NCBI GenBank assembly: GCA_046724555.1
Contig: JBKOWU010000289.1
Span: forward strand, 1 to 16,753
Direction: 5' to 3'
DNA: 16,753 nt
Source of the DNA: JAFAQB01 sp046724555
GTDB lineage: Archaea > Thermoproteota > Nitrososphaeria > Nitrososphaerales > Nitrososphaeraceae
In this document: positions 6,622 through 14,036 of the stretch, piece after piece
Numbering within the stretch: position 1 is the first letter of the stretch
How the letters are laid out: the number at the start of each line of letters is the position of its first letter
The notes under the pieces: model-generated
The model's database searches: none
Seen by the model: the letters and a program-made list of their open reading frames with translations, nothing else
Told to the model about the DNA's origin: nothing
Position numbers and translations under genes: made by a program

Positions 6622-7239
6622 ATGTTTAAGCCAATGGCTGCTTTAGCGCCGTCCGCGGCTATAATTATTATTATCATCTCACTACTGCTCAATAGCAGCA
6701 GTCATTATACTACTACTATAGCATTCTCTAATCCCAAAACAGACAGCTATATTTTATCAATCAGGAATGCATATGGATTTACGTATAAGCCGAGCAGTGA
6801 TGATGGTGATGGTAATAGTGGACATAATAGCAATTTAACGACACAGAAATATCAACAAATTAAAGATATACAAAGCTCAGGACTGTCGTTTACTGAATAT
6901 ATACACCAAATTTCAATTGGCGCAGGCGATCCAAACAACTTTACTTCAATAAAAGACTACAAAGCCATACAAAAGCATATGCAAAAAATCGAGGAGCAAG
7001 TTACTGAATGTGACGTAATGAAAGATTTCATTACTAGTTCTATTGATGCTACAAACCTATGTATGAGATATAGTTCATTTGCATATGAAACATGTGCAGG
7101 TGATCATAACATCTATTCCTCAATATGTAATAATGCGATAATTGAACACATATTAAAAACTACAAAACCCTCTTCAGAAGAACTCAATAGAAGAGCATAT
7201 GATGAAGCTGCAATTGCTGTGCCATTGGAATATCGTTAA
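6622..7239 (+). CDS. secreted protein with four cysteines, unknown function
   Basis: A 205-residue protein with a signal peptide or anchor (a hydrophobic core with a run of Ile at residues 13-24), then an Asp/Gly/Asn-rich linker (58-72) and a mainly helical C-terminal part. Four cysteines (130, 147, 158, 169) sit in the helical part with spacing that would allow two disulfides, fitting an extracytoplasmic location. No catalytic motif was recognised. It is preceded by an AT-only promoter region and has no same-strand neighbour, so it is probably transcribed alone. It lies directly beyond the last terminase scrap. Confidence 0.65.
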   Translation: MFKPMAALAPSAAIIIIIISLLLNSSSHYTTTIAFSNPKTDSYILSIRNAYGFTYKPSSDDGDGNSGHNSNLTTQKYQQIKDIQSSGLSFTEYIHQISIGAGDPNNFTSIKDYKAIQKHMQKIEEQVTECDVMKDFITSSIDATNLCMRYSSFAYETCAGDHNIYSSICNNAIIEHILKTTKPSSEELNRRAYDEAAIAVPLEYR

Positions 7240-7465
7240 CATAAATAAAATACAGACATAGTCACTCTCACTCTGGTATTACAATATATTGTATCTACAG
7301 TCTATCCATCTACTCACCAAACATCAAGATATCAAAGATGAATTTAACCTCTAATTATTACATACATAAAAACCCACATTTAGTTAGAGATATTATTTTC
7401 TTCTTTTTTGACGCTTCATTATTTTGGAACTTTGATATTTATTTACCTGATTTGTCAGTCATCGA

Positions 7466-7756
7466 TTAAACTTCTATCAACCTATCTGTCTGTCTATGCA
7501 CGTCTATCAATGCCATTTGTTTCTCTATCTCTTCAGCGTCTTCTTTTTCAAAGTTTCCAAGACCTTCTAACTCCGTTCGCACATTTAGTCTAACTATATC
7601 ACTAACATATTCATCTAATGATTCAAATCCAAGTTTTTCAGAAATAATCATGGCAGCAGTGTTAAAGTTCTTTGATAATCTCAAAACAATTGGAGTTTCA
7701 ATATCTTGTTTATCCCATTCTTGATCATTCCAATACCATTCTTGCTGCTTTGTCAT
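7466..7756 (-). CDS. ribbon-helix-helix-type protein
   Basis: A 96-residue protein. Residues 21-62 fit the ribbon-helix-helix (CopG/Arc-like) plan: a short strand TPIVLRLS, helix NTAAMIISEKLG, a turn FES, then helix LDEYVSDIVRLNVRTEL. The N-terminus is rich in Trp, Gln and Asp, and the C-terminus is charged and helical. As a family feature such proteins dimerise through the strand and bind operator DNA, often as small transcription regulators or antitoxins. No toxin gene is adjacent. It converges with the secreted-protein gene ending at 7239; the space between (7240-7465) contains only pyrimidine-rich sequence that may terminate transcription. Confidence 0.6.
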   Translation of the reverse strand: MTKQQEWYWNDQEWDKQDIETPIVLRLSKNFNTAAMIISEKLGFESLDEYVSDIVRLNVRTELEGLGNFEKEDAEEIEKQMALIDVHRQTDRLIEV

Positions 7757-7888
7757 TTCTATCGCTATCGCTTTATTCTATAAGAATCTTTATTTGAAAT
7801 TCTCTATCGAGAATAAACAATATTGTGATTGCTCCAGGATTGCACGCAACAACTCTTTTTAACATTATGATCTAAAAGCTGCTCTACT

Positions 7889-8179
7889 ATGACTATGTCA
7901 TCTCAAACTGCAATTAATAATAATAATAATAATGAATATGCTAAATCCCTATATGAGCAGGTTATCTTAAAAGTTCTAAATGCTGACAATGGCAACAGCA
8001 CCGCTATCAACAACGGCAGTAATAATGTTTACACTGGAGCTCGGAGACACTTTGTAATATGTAATTCGTGCTTTTGGTGCGCGTCTTTATATTCAGATTC
8101 AAGGACAGTTAAATGCCCTATATGCAATAGCTATGGTGATTTAGAGTCAATACCGATATCTAAAAATCGTCAAATTTGA
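7889..8179 (+). CDS. small zinc-ribbon protein
   Basis: A 96-residue protein. A variable N-terminal half contains poly-Asn encoded by an AAT/AAC repeat (residues 10-15) and an Asn-rich linker. A compact C-terminal zinc ribbon follows: CNSC (Cys58, Cys61), an extra Cys64, then CPIC (Cys76, Cys79), followed by NSYGDLESIPI. The two C-x2-C knuckles 15 residues apart are typical of zinc-binding ribbons in transcription-factor-like or adaptor proteins. The start ATG at 7889 is followed by another ATG two codons later; either could be used. Function unknown. Confidence 0.7.
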   Translation: MTMSSQTAINNNNNNEYAKSLYEQVILKVLNADNGNSTAINNGSNNVYTGARRHFVICNSCFWCASLYSDSRTVKCPICNSYGDLESIPISKNRQI

Positions 8180-8252
8180 TTATCATTCAAGAAGAGGAAT
8201 AGTATTGGAGTTCTCACGGCACTAGTTAGTTAGTCGGTTGAGATTAATCGTT

Positions 8253-8268
8253 TTTTATTATAATAAAA
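8253..8268. terminator. T-rich palindrome between convergent genes
   Basis: TTTTATTATAATAAAA is a perfect 16-base palindrome with T-runs on the plus strand just before and after it. It lies between the stop of the zinc-ribbon gene (8179) and the stop of the receiver gene (8419). T-runs are the main archaeal termination signal, and here they occur for both directions, so it may serve both genes. Confidence 0.45.
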
Positions 8269-8418
8269 CAAATATCATTTTTTATTTGGAACCTGAAGTA
8301 TCGGAATAGTAAGTTAGTTTACTCAGATAGCTTTCCATTATAGCAATATCTTAGAAAATCCACCTTTGTTGATGTTATCGTTGCATCGCTATCCTCTTCA
8401 CGACATCAATAAATACTA

Positions 8419-8889
8419 TTATGAATTGATTATCTCATTTGCTTTGTTTACTAATTCTTTATTCTCTATTGGTTTTCGGATAAATTGATTTTCATTGAAA
8501 ATATCAGAATAAGCTCCATAATACATTTCTCCTGCTGTTAGAAAACATACCTTAACTTGACTATCTATCTTTCTTATTTCTCTATATAGCTCAAATCCAT
8601 GCATTTTTGGCATTTTAATATCTAAAATTAACAGATCATATGCTCCCTTTCTGAAATTGTCTAATGCTATAATAGGATCATCAAATGCATTAACTTTAAA
8701 GCCATTCTCTTCTAAAGCTATCTTTAATGATAGACTAACGTCAGGTTCATCATCCACTACAAGAATTCTCTTCATTGTTTGTGATGTCCTCGAATTTATG
8801 TTATCCACTACTACATCATTATTATTTTCAGATAGCTTAGCCACATAATTGGTTTGAAGCATCTTTTGTTGATTATTTATTGAGGACAT
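8419..8889 (-). CDS. stand-alone response-regulator receiver protein
   Basis: A 156-residue protein whose residues 40-156 form one CheY-like receiver: strand 1 RILVVDDEPD with acidic Asp46/Asp47, phosphoacceptor Asp90 in LLILDIKMP, Thr118 in FLTAG, and Lys139 in RKP. All signature residues are present, so it should accept a phosphate from a histidine kinase; no kinase is in the window. No output domain follows, so it probably acts by protein contact. Residues 1-38 are a variable Asn-rich extension, and the Met at 39 (MKRILVVDD) is a possible alternative start. The first ATG directly abuts the TAG of the DUF1059-like gene with no spacer, which indicates co-transcription and translational coupling and supports the longer start. 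Confidence 0.85.
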   Translation of the reverse strand: MSSINNQQKMLQTNYVAKLSENNNDVVVDNINSRTSQTMKRILVVDDEPDVSLSLKIALEENGFKVNAFDDPIIALDNFRKGAYDLLILDIKMPKMHGFELYREIRKIDSQVKVCFLTAGEMYYGAYSDIFNENQFIRKPIENKELVNKANEIINS

Positions 8890-9084
8890 CTATAACCAGT
8901 TTACAGTATAAATGAATCCTTTGAGTTTTTCCCTCAACTTTACCAGATCCTTTTTTGGTTTACCATGCTTATTGATACCATGTTCTGCAGTACTTGTCAC
9001 AACATCATCTTCAGTTTCTTCTGCTACAATATAGTCGCAGTCGTCATAGCACCAAACTTCACGGCATGACAGTAATTTTTTCAT
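8890..9084 (-). CDS. DUF1059-like small protein
   Basis: A 64-residue protein resembling the DUF1059 family of small archaeal and bacterial proteins. The N-terminus has cysteines in KLLSCREV and WCYDDCDYIV (Cys7, Cys12, Cys16). An acidic helix EETEDDVVTSTAEH comes next, then NKHGKPKKDLVKLREKLK. The function of the family is not established; the Cys/His pattern suggests metal or redox sensing, which is inference. Its stop codon is immediately followed by the start of the receiver gene, so the two form a two-gene operon. A TATA-like CTATATT on the minus strand lies about 40 bases upstream of the ATG. Confidence 0.7.
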   Translation of the reverse strand: MKKLLSCREVWCYDDCDYIVAEETEDDVVTSTAEHGINKHGKPKKDLVKLREKLKGFIYTVNWL

Positions 9085-9236
9085 AATTTATATATATGCA
9101 GTAGCCGACTATTATGTTCTAATATAGCTTGGTTATTATTTATACAAACGGTTTATGACTGATTGGTAGACTAATATCATGCAACTACAGAGTTGTGATT
9201 ACTTAGCTGCAGAGGAGTTGGTTATTATAAGATGAT

Positions 9237-9419
9237 ATGTCCAGTCTGTATCGTAATTATATGATATATGTTAGCATCTGGACATCATTGAGTATTGCAG
9301 CAGCAGTATTAGCGGTTATGACTGTTGGGCTTGTATTGGCCCCCGCTACAGTAGCACATGATATTTTAAGAAAAATATCCTTAATTACTGCTGAACATGT
9401 GATTTACTATTTTACTTAA
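9237..9419 (+). CDS. possible small membrane protein
   Basis: A 60-residue frame with a hydrophobic stretch (about residues 10-40, including SIAAAVLAVMTVGLVLA) that could span the membrane once. An AT-rich promoter-like sequence precedes it. The last 39 bases overlap the convergent gene at 9381-9665. It has no recognised family, so it may be a chance frame; it is reported because a clean hydrophobic segment starts soon after an ATG. Confidence 0.3.
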   Translation: MSSLYRNYMIYVSIWTSLSIAAAVLAVMTVGLVLAPATVAHDILRKISLITAEHVIYYFT

Positions 9420-9665
9420 TTCAATGTTTGGCAGTTCTTGAAGTCGCTTGCTTTCTTTTTGTTCTTTTCTTCTTGTACGCTCTAGTTTAGATAGATTGTC
9501 GTAGTGACATGTTTTTACCTTGTATAGATTTCCATCTTTATCTTGCCTTAGTTTTTGACATTTTGTTTTAGATATTAATTTTTGACATAATGGACAATAT
9601 AACAGCCTATGCATATTGCTTTTAGATTCTAATATATGATGATTGTCGTCTTGAAACCACGTCAT
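9381..9665 (-). CDS. small Cys-containing protein with charged tail
   Basis: A 94-residue protein with a possible zinc site: CPLC (Cys24, Cys27), Cys36 and CH (Cys53, His54). A strongly basic helix (KLERTRRKEQKESKRLQ) follows that could contact nucleic acid or form a coiled coil. The ATG overlaps the stop of the upstream ribbon-helix-helix-like gene (ATGA at 9662-9665), so the two are translationally coupled and probably work together. No family was recognised. Confidence 0.6.
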   Translation of the reverse strand: MTWFQDDNHHILESKSNMHRLLYCPLCQKLISKTKCQKLRQDKDGNLYKVKTCHYDNLSKLERTRRKEQKESKRLQELPNIELSKIVNHMFSSN

Positions 9666-10081
9666 TTCTTTTTCCCTGCTAACTCTGTCAGTGTATATGC
9701 TGCGCGGGGAGGAACCTTAACCTCCTCATTGTTATATAGTTCAGGAAGAGAATAAACAAAACCCACGTGAACACAATCATTTCTTTCATCTAGCAAACAC
9801 TGCAATTCTCCTTCTTTTAGCATCACTTCTGCAATTCTATTACGTTTGTTGTCTTGTAATACAACCCTATTCTGGTCTATAGATAATTTTTCCATGTAAG
9901 GAGCATGCTTGGCAAATGCTTCATATCGTAGCATCATCTCCTCCATCATACTTGTAAGATAGCCAGAGAAGCTTCTTACTCCTTTGATCTCTAATCCTTT
10001 TTTACTTTCCTCATAAACTTCAAAGAATTTTTTATAGACATGTTCGCTTACTGTAATGGATTTGTATCCTGGTTTTGGCAT
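9662..10081 (-). CDS. ribbon-helix-helix-like putative DNA-binding protein
   Basis: A 139-residue protein. Residues 6-55 look like an extended ribbon-helix-helix: strand YKSITVSEHV, helix KKFFEVYEESKKGLEI, the turn KGVRSF, then helix SGYLTSMMEEMMLRYEAF. Residues 60-139 form a second mixed alpha/beta region with RVVLQDNKRNRIAEVML that may sense a ligand or dimerise. It is the first gene of a two-gene unit with the Cys protein at 9381-9665 (four-base ATGA overlap). Upstream, at 10201-10240, is an AT-rich region containing the inverted repeat AGTATA-TTT-TATACT, a possible operator or promoter. A regulator role is inferred, not shown. Confidence 0.6.
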   Translation of the reverse strand: MPKPGYKSITVSEHVYKKFFEVYEESKKGLEIKGVRSFSGYLTSMMEEMMLRYEAFAKHAPYMEKLSIDQNRVVLQDNKRNRIAEVMLKEGELQCLLDERNDCVHVGFVYSLPELYNNEEVKVPPRAAYTLTELAGKKK

Positions 10082-10213
10082 ACTCGAAGTAGTACGGTAA
10101 TATACGGAACTACATTATAAGCATTATGTCATCTCTTCGCTTCTATTATCTGCATCTTTTGTAGATAATCAACTTCGGAATTAACATCTTGAATTTTTAA
10201 ATATTGTTGATAT

Positions 10214-10228
10214 AGTATATTTTATACT
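10214..10228. promoter_or_regulatory. inverted repeat AGTATA/TATACT
   Basis: AGTATA (10214-10219) and TATACT (10223-10228), separated by TTT, form a perfect inverted repeat in an AT-rich stretch upstream of the ribbon-helix-helix-like gene. It could be an operator, but it lies over 130 bases from that start codon, and AT-rich inverted repeats are common by chance. Confidence 0.35.
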
Positions 10229-10265
10229 GTATATTAGAAGTTCGTGGAGACCAAATTGACATGTG

Positions 10266-10285
10266 GCGGGGTCACTCACCCCCGC
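10266..10285. terminator. GC-rich hairpin downstream of ku
   Basis: GCGGGG (10266-10271) and CCCCGC (10280-10285) form a perfect six-pair GC stem around an eight-base loop. It stands out in AT-rich DNA and lies about 60 bases beyond the ku stop. On the minus strand no T-run follows closely, so it is not a classical terminator; an RNA stability element or a small-RNA stem is also possible. Confidence 0.35.
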
Positions 10286-10346
10286 TGCTTTATAGTTTAG
10301 GATACATGCTGATTGTTCTGTCAAGGTGTGGTAGCATATACTCTTT

Positions 10347-11207
10347 TTACTTGCTTACTGCGGCAGCCATGCCCATCTTCCCTTTAGCTTTAGCTATGGT
10401 TGGTTTTCCTTTTACTTTAAGACTAGCCTTAAGAGCCTCAAGTATGTCTGTTGTTTCTTTAGATTCTTCCTCTTGTTCTTTAATGATAACTTCTTGGCCT
10501 TTAGATTTAGCTTCTATTAGTTTTTCTAGTTCTTTGGCATAACTGTCAGAATACTGGCCTAAGTCGAACCTTTCAGTGGTAAGATTTTCTACTAATGTCT
10601 TTCCTAACGATAACTCCTTGGAGTCGACTTGCTGCAAATTGCCTAGGTCACCGATTTCATCCATCGGTCTTATTTCATCCAAATATCTCAGTTGATGCAT
10701 CACAAGGCCTCTTTGATATGCTCTTAGAGCAATCACGTGCTCTTTTTCTCTTAACACTACTTTCCCTATTGCTATTTTACTAGTCTCATTTAGTATCTTG
10801 ACAAATAAAGAATATGCTTTGCTTGATATTCCGGCGGTCTTTTTTTTCTTACCAAGGTTAGGTCCAACATAATAGTTCTTCTCAATGAAAATAGGATCAA
10901 ACTCTTCTGATTCTATGAACTCTTTAACTTCTATTGTATTGTTTGTTTTGAGCTTTATTCCTTCCAGATCTTCTTTCTCTAAAACCACGTACGTATCCTT
11001 TGTAATCTCGTATCCTTTTTTGATTTCAGACCATTGGATTTCTCTTTCTTCTACAGGACACCATTTTTTATATTTGATTTTATGTCCCTTGTCACATAAT
11101 TGATTAAATGAAGTATATTCTTCTTTTTGTGTAGCAGAAAAGACCTGAATTGGAATATTCACTAGTCCAAAGGATATACTCCCTTTCCATATAGCTCTAG
11201 CAGCCAT
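10347..11207 (-). CDS. ku: bacterial-type Ku protein
   Basis: A prokaryotic Ku homologue, the DNA-end-binding protein of non-homologous end joining. It forms a homodimeric ring on double-strand ends and recruits a ligase. The start MAARAIWKGSISFGLVNIPI is the typical Ku N-terminus. The core continues through HKIKYKKWCPVEEREI, an ENYYVGP-like segment (KNYYVGP) and LRAYQRGLVMHQLRYLDEI. The Lys/Ala-rich tail is common in bacterial Ku and contacts DNA or ligase. The frame stays open upstream to a TTG at 11360, with ATGs at 11351 and 11330. The added 41-51 residues have no Ku character, so 11207 is chosen, although the longer form is possible because a palindrome at 11365-11380 may mark the promoter. 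Ku is uncommon in archaea. No LigD-type ligase is in the window. Confidence 0.88.
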   Translation of the reverse strand: MAARAIWKGSISFGLVNIPIQVFSATQKEEYTSFNQLCDKGHKIKYKKWCPVEEREIQWSEIKKGYEITKDTYVVLEKEDLEGIKLKTNNTIEVKEFIESEEFDPIFIEKNYYVGPNLGKKKKTAGISSKAYSLFVKILNETSKIAIGKVVLREKEHVIALRAYQRGLVMHQLRYLDEIRPMDEIGDLGNLQQVDSKELSLGKTLVENLTTERFDLGQYSDSYAKELEKLIEAKSKGQEVIIKEQEEESKETTDILEALKASLKVKGKPTIAKAKGKMGMAAAVSK

Positions 11208-11364
11208 TGCCGCCACTTTTACTGCTTGTTTATGGCATTCTATCTTTATAGCCACTTGAGTAGAAATACCATCATTATTTTTCTGTAAATAGTTTGGGGT
11301 AAAATCTGCGTTATGGCTTATAAGGCTCATTTTTGACGGCCATCTCTCCATAGGTAACAAAAAT

Positions 11365-11380
11365 CCTTGTATTTACAAGG
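11365..11380. promoter_or_regulatory. palindrome between the 293-residue gene and ku
   Basis: CCTTGTA (11365-11371), TT, TACAAGG (11374-11380) is a perfect inverted repeat. It is flanked by two direct copies of GGTAAC (11353-11358 and 11379-11384). It sits in the short space before ku and could be an operator, or an RNA hairpin between two co-transcribed genes. Confidence 0.4.
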
Positions 11381-11394
11381 TAACCATGATCATC

Positions 11395-12276
11395 TTACTG
11401 AGTCCGTGGTCTTCTTCTTGGAATTTCAATTAGATTCATCAAACTATATCCATACTCCAGATTGTGTTTGATATGGTTAATACCATGTGAAGCGTCATGT
11501 ACGAATTTATTGTCAAGCATATTCTCAATATAGAGCTGAACTCTTCTTATAGAATTGGCTGCTCGTGTAAGCTGATAAGGTCTAAGCTCTCTACCAACTT
11601 CTTTTTGTATTTCATTTTTAAATTCTTCTTTTGTTATTAGTTTGCTGCTGTAGTGTTGTAATTTACTATAATTGCGGGATAGCTCACTTATTTTCTTTAG
11701 ATCTGAGTATGATAGTCTTTCTATTGACTTTTCCAGCTCTCCTCTATCTCTATTTGTTATGTGAGCAAGGCGCTCAATAATGTCGTCCGTAGATAATGGG
11801 ATTTTCTCTTTACGTATCGCAGCAGCTGCTGTTGATGTTGTTGATATTTCCTCTTTGCCTTTCACTGCTTGCTGCTTTCTGGATTGATAGTATTTTTCAA
11901 TGCTAATTGGGTTTATTCTAGAACCGCGATTGATAGCGGATATAACATCGACGATAATCCCCGGATAATTTGACTTTAAGCTGTCGCTAAACTTGTCATA
12001 GTTTTCTATAATATCTCTGTACATTTTGAAAACTATTATTTCTGAACTTGTTTTGTTCTGTTCTATGCCTTTTGCAGCTAGCGCCAGAAAATCGGACAAT
12101 TGTGATTGAGAAAAAGTATAAGATGTTATGTATGAAGCACTGGCTATGGTTGTCATAGCTTTAATCCATCCATTGCTTGATGTCTGAGCTTTTTGTGTTA
12201 GTTCAACTGCGTTTCTATAAACTCCAGTACCTTCTTTTATCTTTAATACGTCAAGACAATAAAGCAGAGTATTCAT
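11395..12276 (-). CDS. unrecognised 293-residue helical protein next to ku
   Basis: The protein is mainly helical. A globular N-terminal part (1-135) is followed by a Lys/Ser/Thr/Ala-rich linker (136-160) and a charged helical part (160-250). The C-terminal region (256-280) contains NKFVHDASHGINHIKHN with His260, Asp261, His264, His268 and His271. The spacing recalls the first helix of HD-type phosphohydrolases, but the remainder of an HD domain is absent, so this is not claimed as one. It lies upstream of ku on the same strand with a short space, so a shared transcript and a role with Ku are plausible but only inferred. The ATG start at 12276 is followed by a sensible N-terminus. Confidence 0.65.
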   Translation of the reverse strand: MNTLLYCLDVLKIKEGTGVYRNAVELTQKAQTSSNGWIKAMTTIASASYITSYTFSQSQLSDFLALAAKGIEQNKTSSEIIVFKMYRDIIENYDKFSDSLKSNYPGIIVDVISAINRGSRINPISIEKYYQSRKQQAVKGKEEISTTSTAAAAIRKEKIPLSTDDIIERLAHITNRDRGELEKSIERLSYSDLKKISELSRNYSKLQHYSSKLITKEEFKNEIQKEVGRELRPYQLTRAANSIRRVQLYIENMLDNKFVHDASHGINHIKHNLEYGYSLMNLIEIPRRRPRTQ

Positions 12277-12371
12277 GAGGGATATATGATATTCAGACCT
12301 TTATCTTTCAACGAGGAATTTTTTAGATTATAATAATGTAGTATGTTTCTAATCATATTTCATATAACCTC

Positions 12372-12870
12372 TCAAGCTAAAGGAGATATTGATACTCCTG
12401 TAGCATAATTGAGAGCGTGATGACATTTGCATTTATGATTGCCATGACCATGCTCTGAAAATTTATGATTACACGTACGATAGGTGCAGATGGGCTCTAT
12501 TTGTTGACCGTATACATCCATGGCCATTATTTGTTGTTGCCCCGCTGATGATTGTTCTACAATTATTGCAGCAGGCCGAGGATATTTGTTCAGAATTGCA
12601 GAATTATCTCTCTCTAATTCAACCTTCTCCAATTCCTCTTTCTTCCAGTGGCAACTATAACAAAATCCGCACTTGACACAGGTAAATTGTGTTCTAATGT
12701 GACAAGAAATGCATTCTTTGTAAGTTGCTACTAGAGTGTCTCTTAGATAATCATGCTCTCGGTTACTTATGCTCCAACCACCTCACATTGCCGCCTTTTT
12801 TGTGGAAATATTGACGAGTATAATTGGTAGTAAAATTTACTTCCTTTTCATGTAAATGAGGTTCAGCCAT
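12372..12870 (-). pseudogene. Cys/His-rich zinc protein interrupted by a frameshift
   Basis: An ATG at 12870 starts MAEPHLHEKEV, and the frame runs through FHKKGGNVRW to a TAA at 12763-12765. A second frame, open from 12782 down to the stop at 12372, picks up SNREHDYLRDTLV. It continues with a dense zinc-binding stretch (CISC, then CVKCGFCYSC) and ends with CTYRTCNHKF and HKCKCHHA. No ATG, GTG or early TTG starts the second frame before the cysteines. The two frames therefore look like one gene of about 165 codons with one extra base (or two missing) near 12763-12782. A TTG at 12632 would give only an 86-residue tail without the first zinc cluster. It is either a recent pseudogene or a sequencing error. 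Confidence 0.6.
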
Positions 12871-12935
12871 CGCCTACCTCATCATCACTGATAGGAGACT
12901 TTAATATAATATACTACATGGTAAAATATAAGAAT

Positions 12936-12958
12936 ATACTATCAATAATATATAGTAT
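12936..12958. repeat. AT-rich inverted repeat
   Basis: ATACTAT (12936-12942) and ATAGTAT (12952-12958) are inverted copies around a nine-base spacer, in the AT-rich space upstream of the frameshifted zinc gene and downstream of the gene at 13031. It may belong to a promoter or terminator; chance is also possible at this base composition. Confidence 0.3.
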
Positions 12959-13030
12959 CTATATAGTCTATTGTCATCTAAATTCTTCATGTTACCAAGA
13001 CTGATGAAGAAGAAGTTCTGGGAGACATTA

Positions 13031-13822
13031 CTATTCTAGTTTTCCCTCTGTCAATGGTCTTGTTGGAACTTGCTCTCTTCTTAGTTTGAGTTTATTGAAT
13101 ATATCTGGAGATGATTGCTCTTCCTTCATATCAATACCCATTTCACTATTTATCACATCTTTTCCTTCTCTTGCACCGATAAGTATTATCTGCGCATTTT
13201 GATAATCTATAAATTTTGTATCTTTGGAAAGAGATACAAAGTTCTCAGTTTCATCGAACTCGTTTAGAACTTCCTGTGGATATTTTGCAGGTTCTTCTGT
13301 AGTAGGAAGATTTGGTGATTTTGGTATTTTAGGATTGATTACGGAAATAACATAACTTGCTTCTTTTTCTATACCTAACTCTTGCTGAGCTTCTCCTGGT
13401 TCCTTTGGCATTTCAAGGACATATACTAATTCGGTATGGTTTTGATGTTTCACAATAGCATACTTTCCTTCTCCAACTGGTCTTGCTGCATCCCCTTTCC
13501 TGAATTCATCAGATGAAAGTTCTTTTGTAAGTTCATTAGCATCTTTAAAAATACCTCCAACTCTAGCCCAATACCTTTCTGATGCTCTAGCTTCTGTTTT
13601 TCTCACTTCAGGAAGTGATTTTTTTCCTATTACAAAAAGCCTGTATAGCTGACCCTCTTCTGGTGCGGTTACCATAAAGAAGCGTCGAACATCCTCAATA
13701 CCTTTTACTTCTTCAGCACCCTTCTTTGGCCTATAGAAAAAGTATATGTCGCCTTGTTCTAGAATTTCAGCTTCATTATTGTTGTTAACTTGTTTTTGTT
13801 GCTCTTCTTCTTGTTGGTTCAT
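13031..13822 (-). CDS. conserved-looking protein of unknown function
   Basis: A 263-residue protein, mostly beta-strand in its first 140 residues. ILEQGDIYFFYRPKKG (20-35) is followed by DVRRFFMVTAPEEGQLYRLFVIGKKSLPE (44-72), a helix SERYWARVGGIFKDANEL, and a second strand-rich part GKYAIVKHQNHTELVYVLEMP (119-139). Residues 155-220 hold another small alpha/beta unit with a Pro-rich linker (164-183). No catalytic motif was recognised. The hydrophilic N-terminus (Glu/Gln/Asn-rich) shows no signal peptide, so it is cytoplasmic. A GGAGAG ribosome-binding site lies upstream of the ATG, and the 52-residue zinc-ribbon gene ends 17 bases before it, so the two form an operon divergent from radA. Confidence 0.7.
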   Translation of the reverse strand: MNQQEEEQQKQVNNNNEAEILEQGDIYFFYRPKKGAEEVKGIEDVRRFFMVTAPEEGQLYRLFVIGKKSLPEVRKTEARASERYWARVGGIFKDANELTKELSSDEFRKGDAARPVGEGKYAIVKHQNHTELVYVLEMPKEPGEAQQELGIEKEASYVISVINPKIPKSPNLPTTEEPAKYPQEVLNEFDETENFVSLSKDTKFIDYQNAQIILIGAREGKDVINSEMGIDMKEEQSSPDIFNKLKLRREQVPTRPLTEGKLE

Positions 13823-13839
13823 ATCCCAATCTAGCTCTC

Positions 13840-13998
13840 CTAATTTATTAAAAGCGACAAGCTACATTCTTCGCAAAAGTAGTATAGTCTATCAAAATCA
13901 TAAGATAGTGTCATTATATCATAGCAGCGAGGACAATCTATTTCTGTTTCCATGTCTGGCTCCCTTTTAGTTTGTAGAGTCTGTTGCTGCTTACTCAT
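13840..13998 (-). CDS. 52-residue zinc-ribbon protein
   Basis: A short minus-strand gene from the ATG at 13998 to the TAG at 13840. After a Gln/Lys-rich start comes a clean zinc ribbon: CPRC (Cys22, Cys25), a strand TLSYDFDRLYYF, then CEEC (Cys42, Cys45) and SLSLLIN. The spacing C-x2-C-x16-C-x2-C is classical. It lies first in an operon with the gene at 13031-13822, and a TATA-like element (14024-14036) stands about 30 bases upstream, which predicts a leaderless or nearly leaderless transcript. Function unknown; the divergent neighbour is radA. Confidence 0.72.
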   Translation of the reverse strand: MSKQQQTLQTKREPDMETEIDCPRCYDIMTLSYDFDRLYYFCEECSLSLLIN

Positions 13999-14023
13999 AC
14001 CCGAGAAGTAGTTTTACTATAAT

Positions 14024-14036
14024 CCTTATTATAGTC
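14024..14036 (-). promoter_or_regulatory. TATA-like box for the zinc-ribbon operon
   Basis: On the minus strand this reads GACTATAATAAGG, centred about 30 bases before the ATG at 13998. This predicts transcription starting within a few bases of the start codon. Confidence 0.5.

Noticed and set aside
7914..7934. AAT trinucleotide run as a possible regulatory repeat
   Set aside because: It lies inside a coding region and simply encodes poly-Asn, common in these proteins.
10261..10783. Plus-strand frames opposite ku
   Set aside because: They are shadows of the ku coding sequence with Ser/Leu-rich, motif-free translations.
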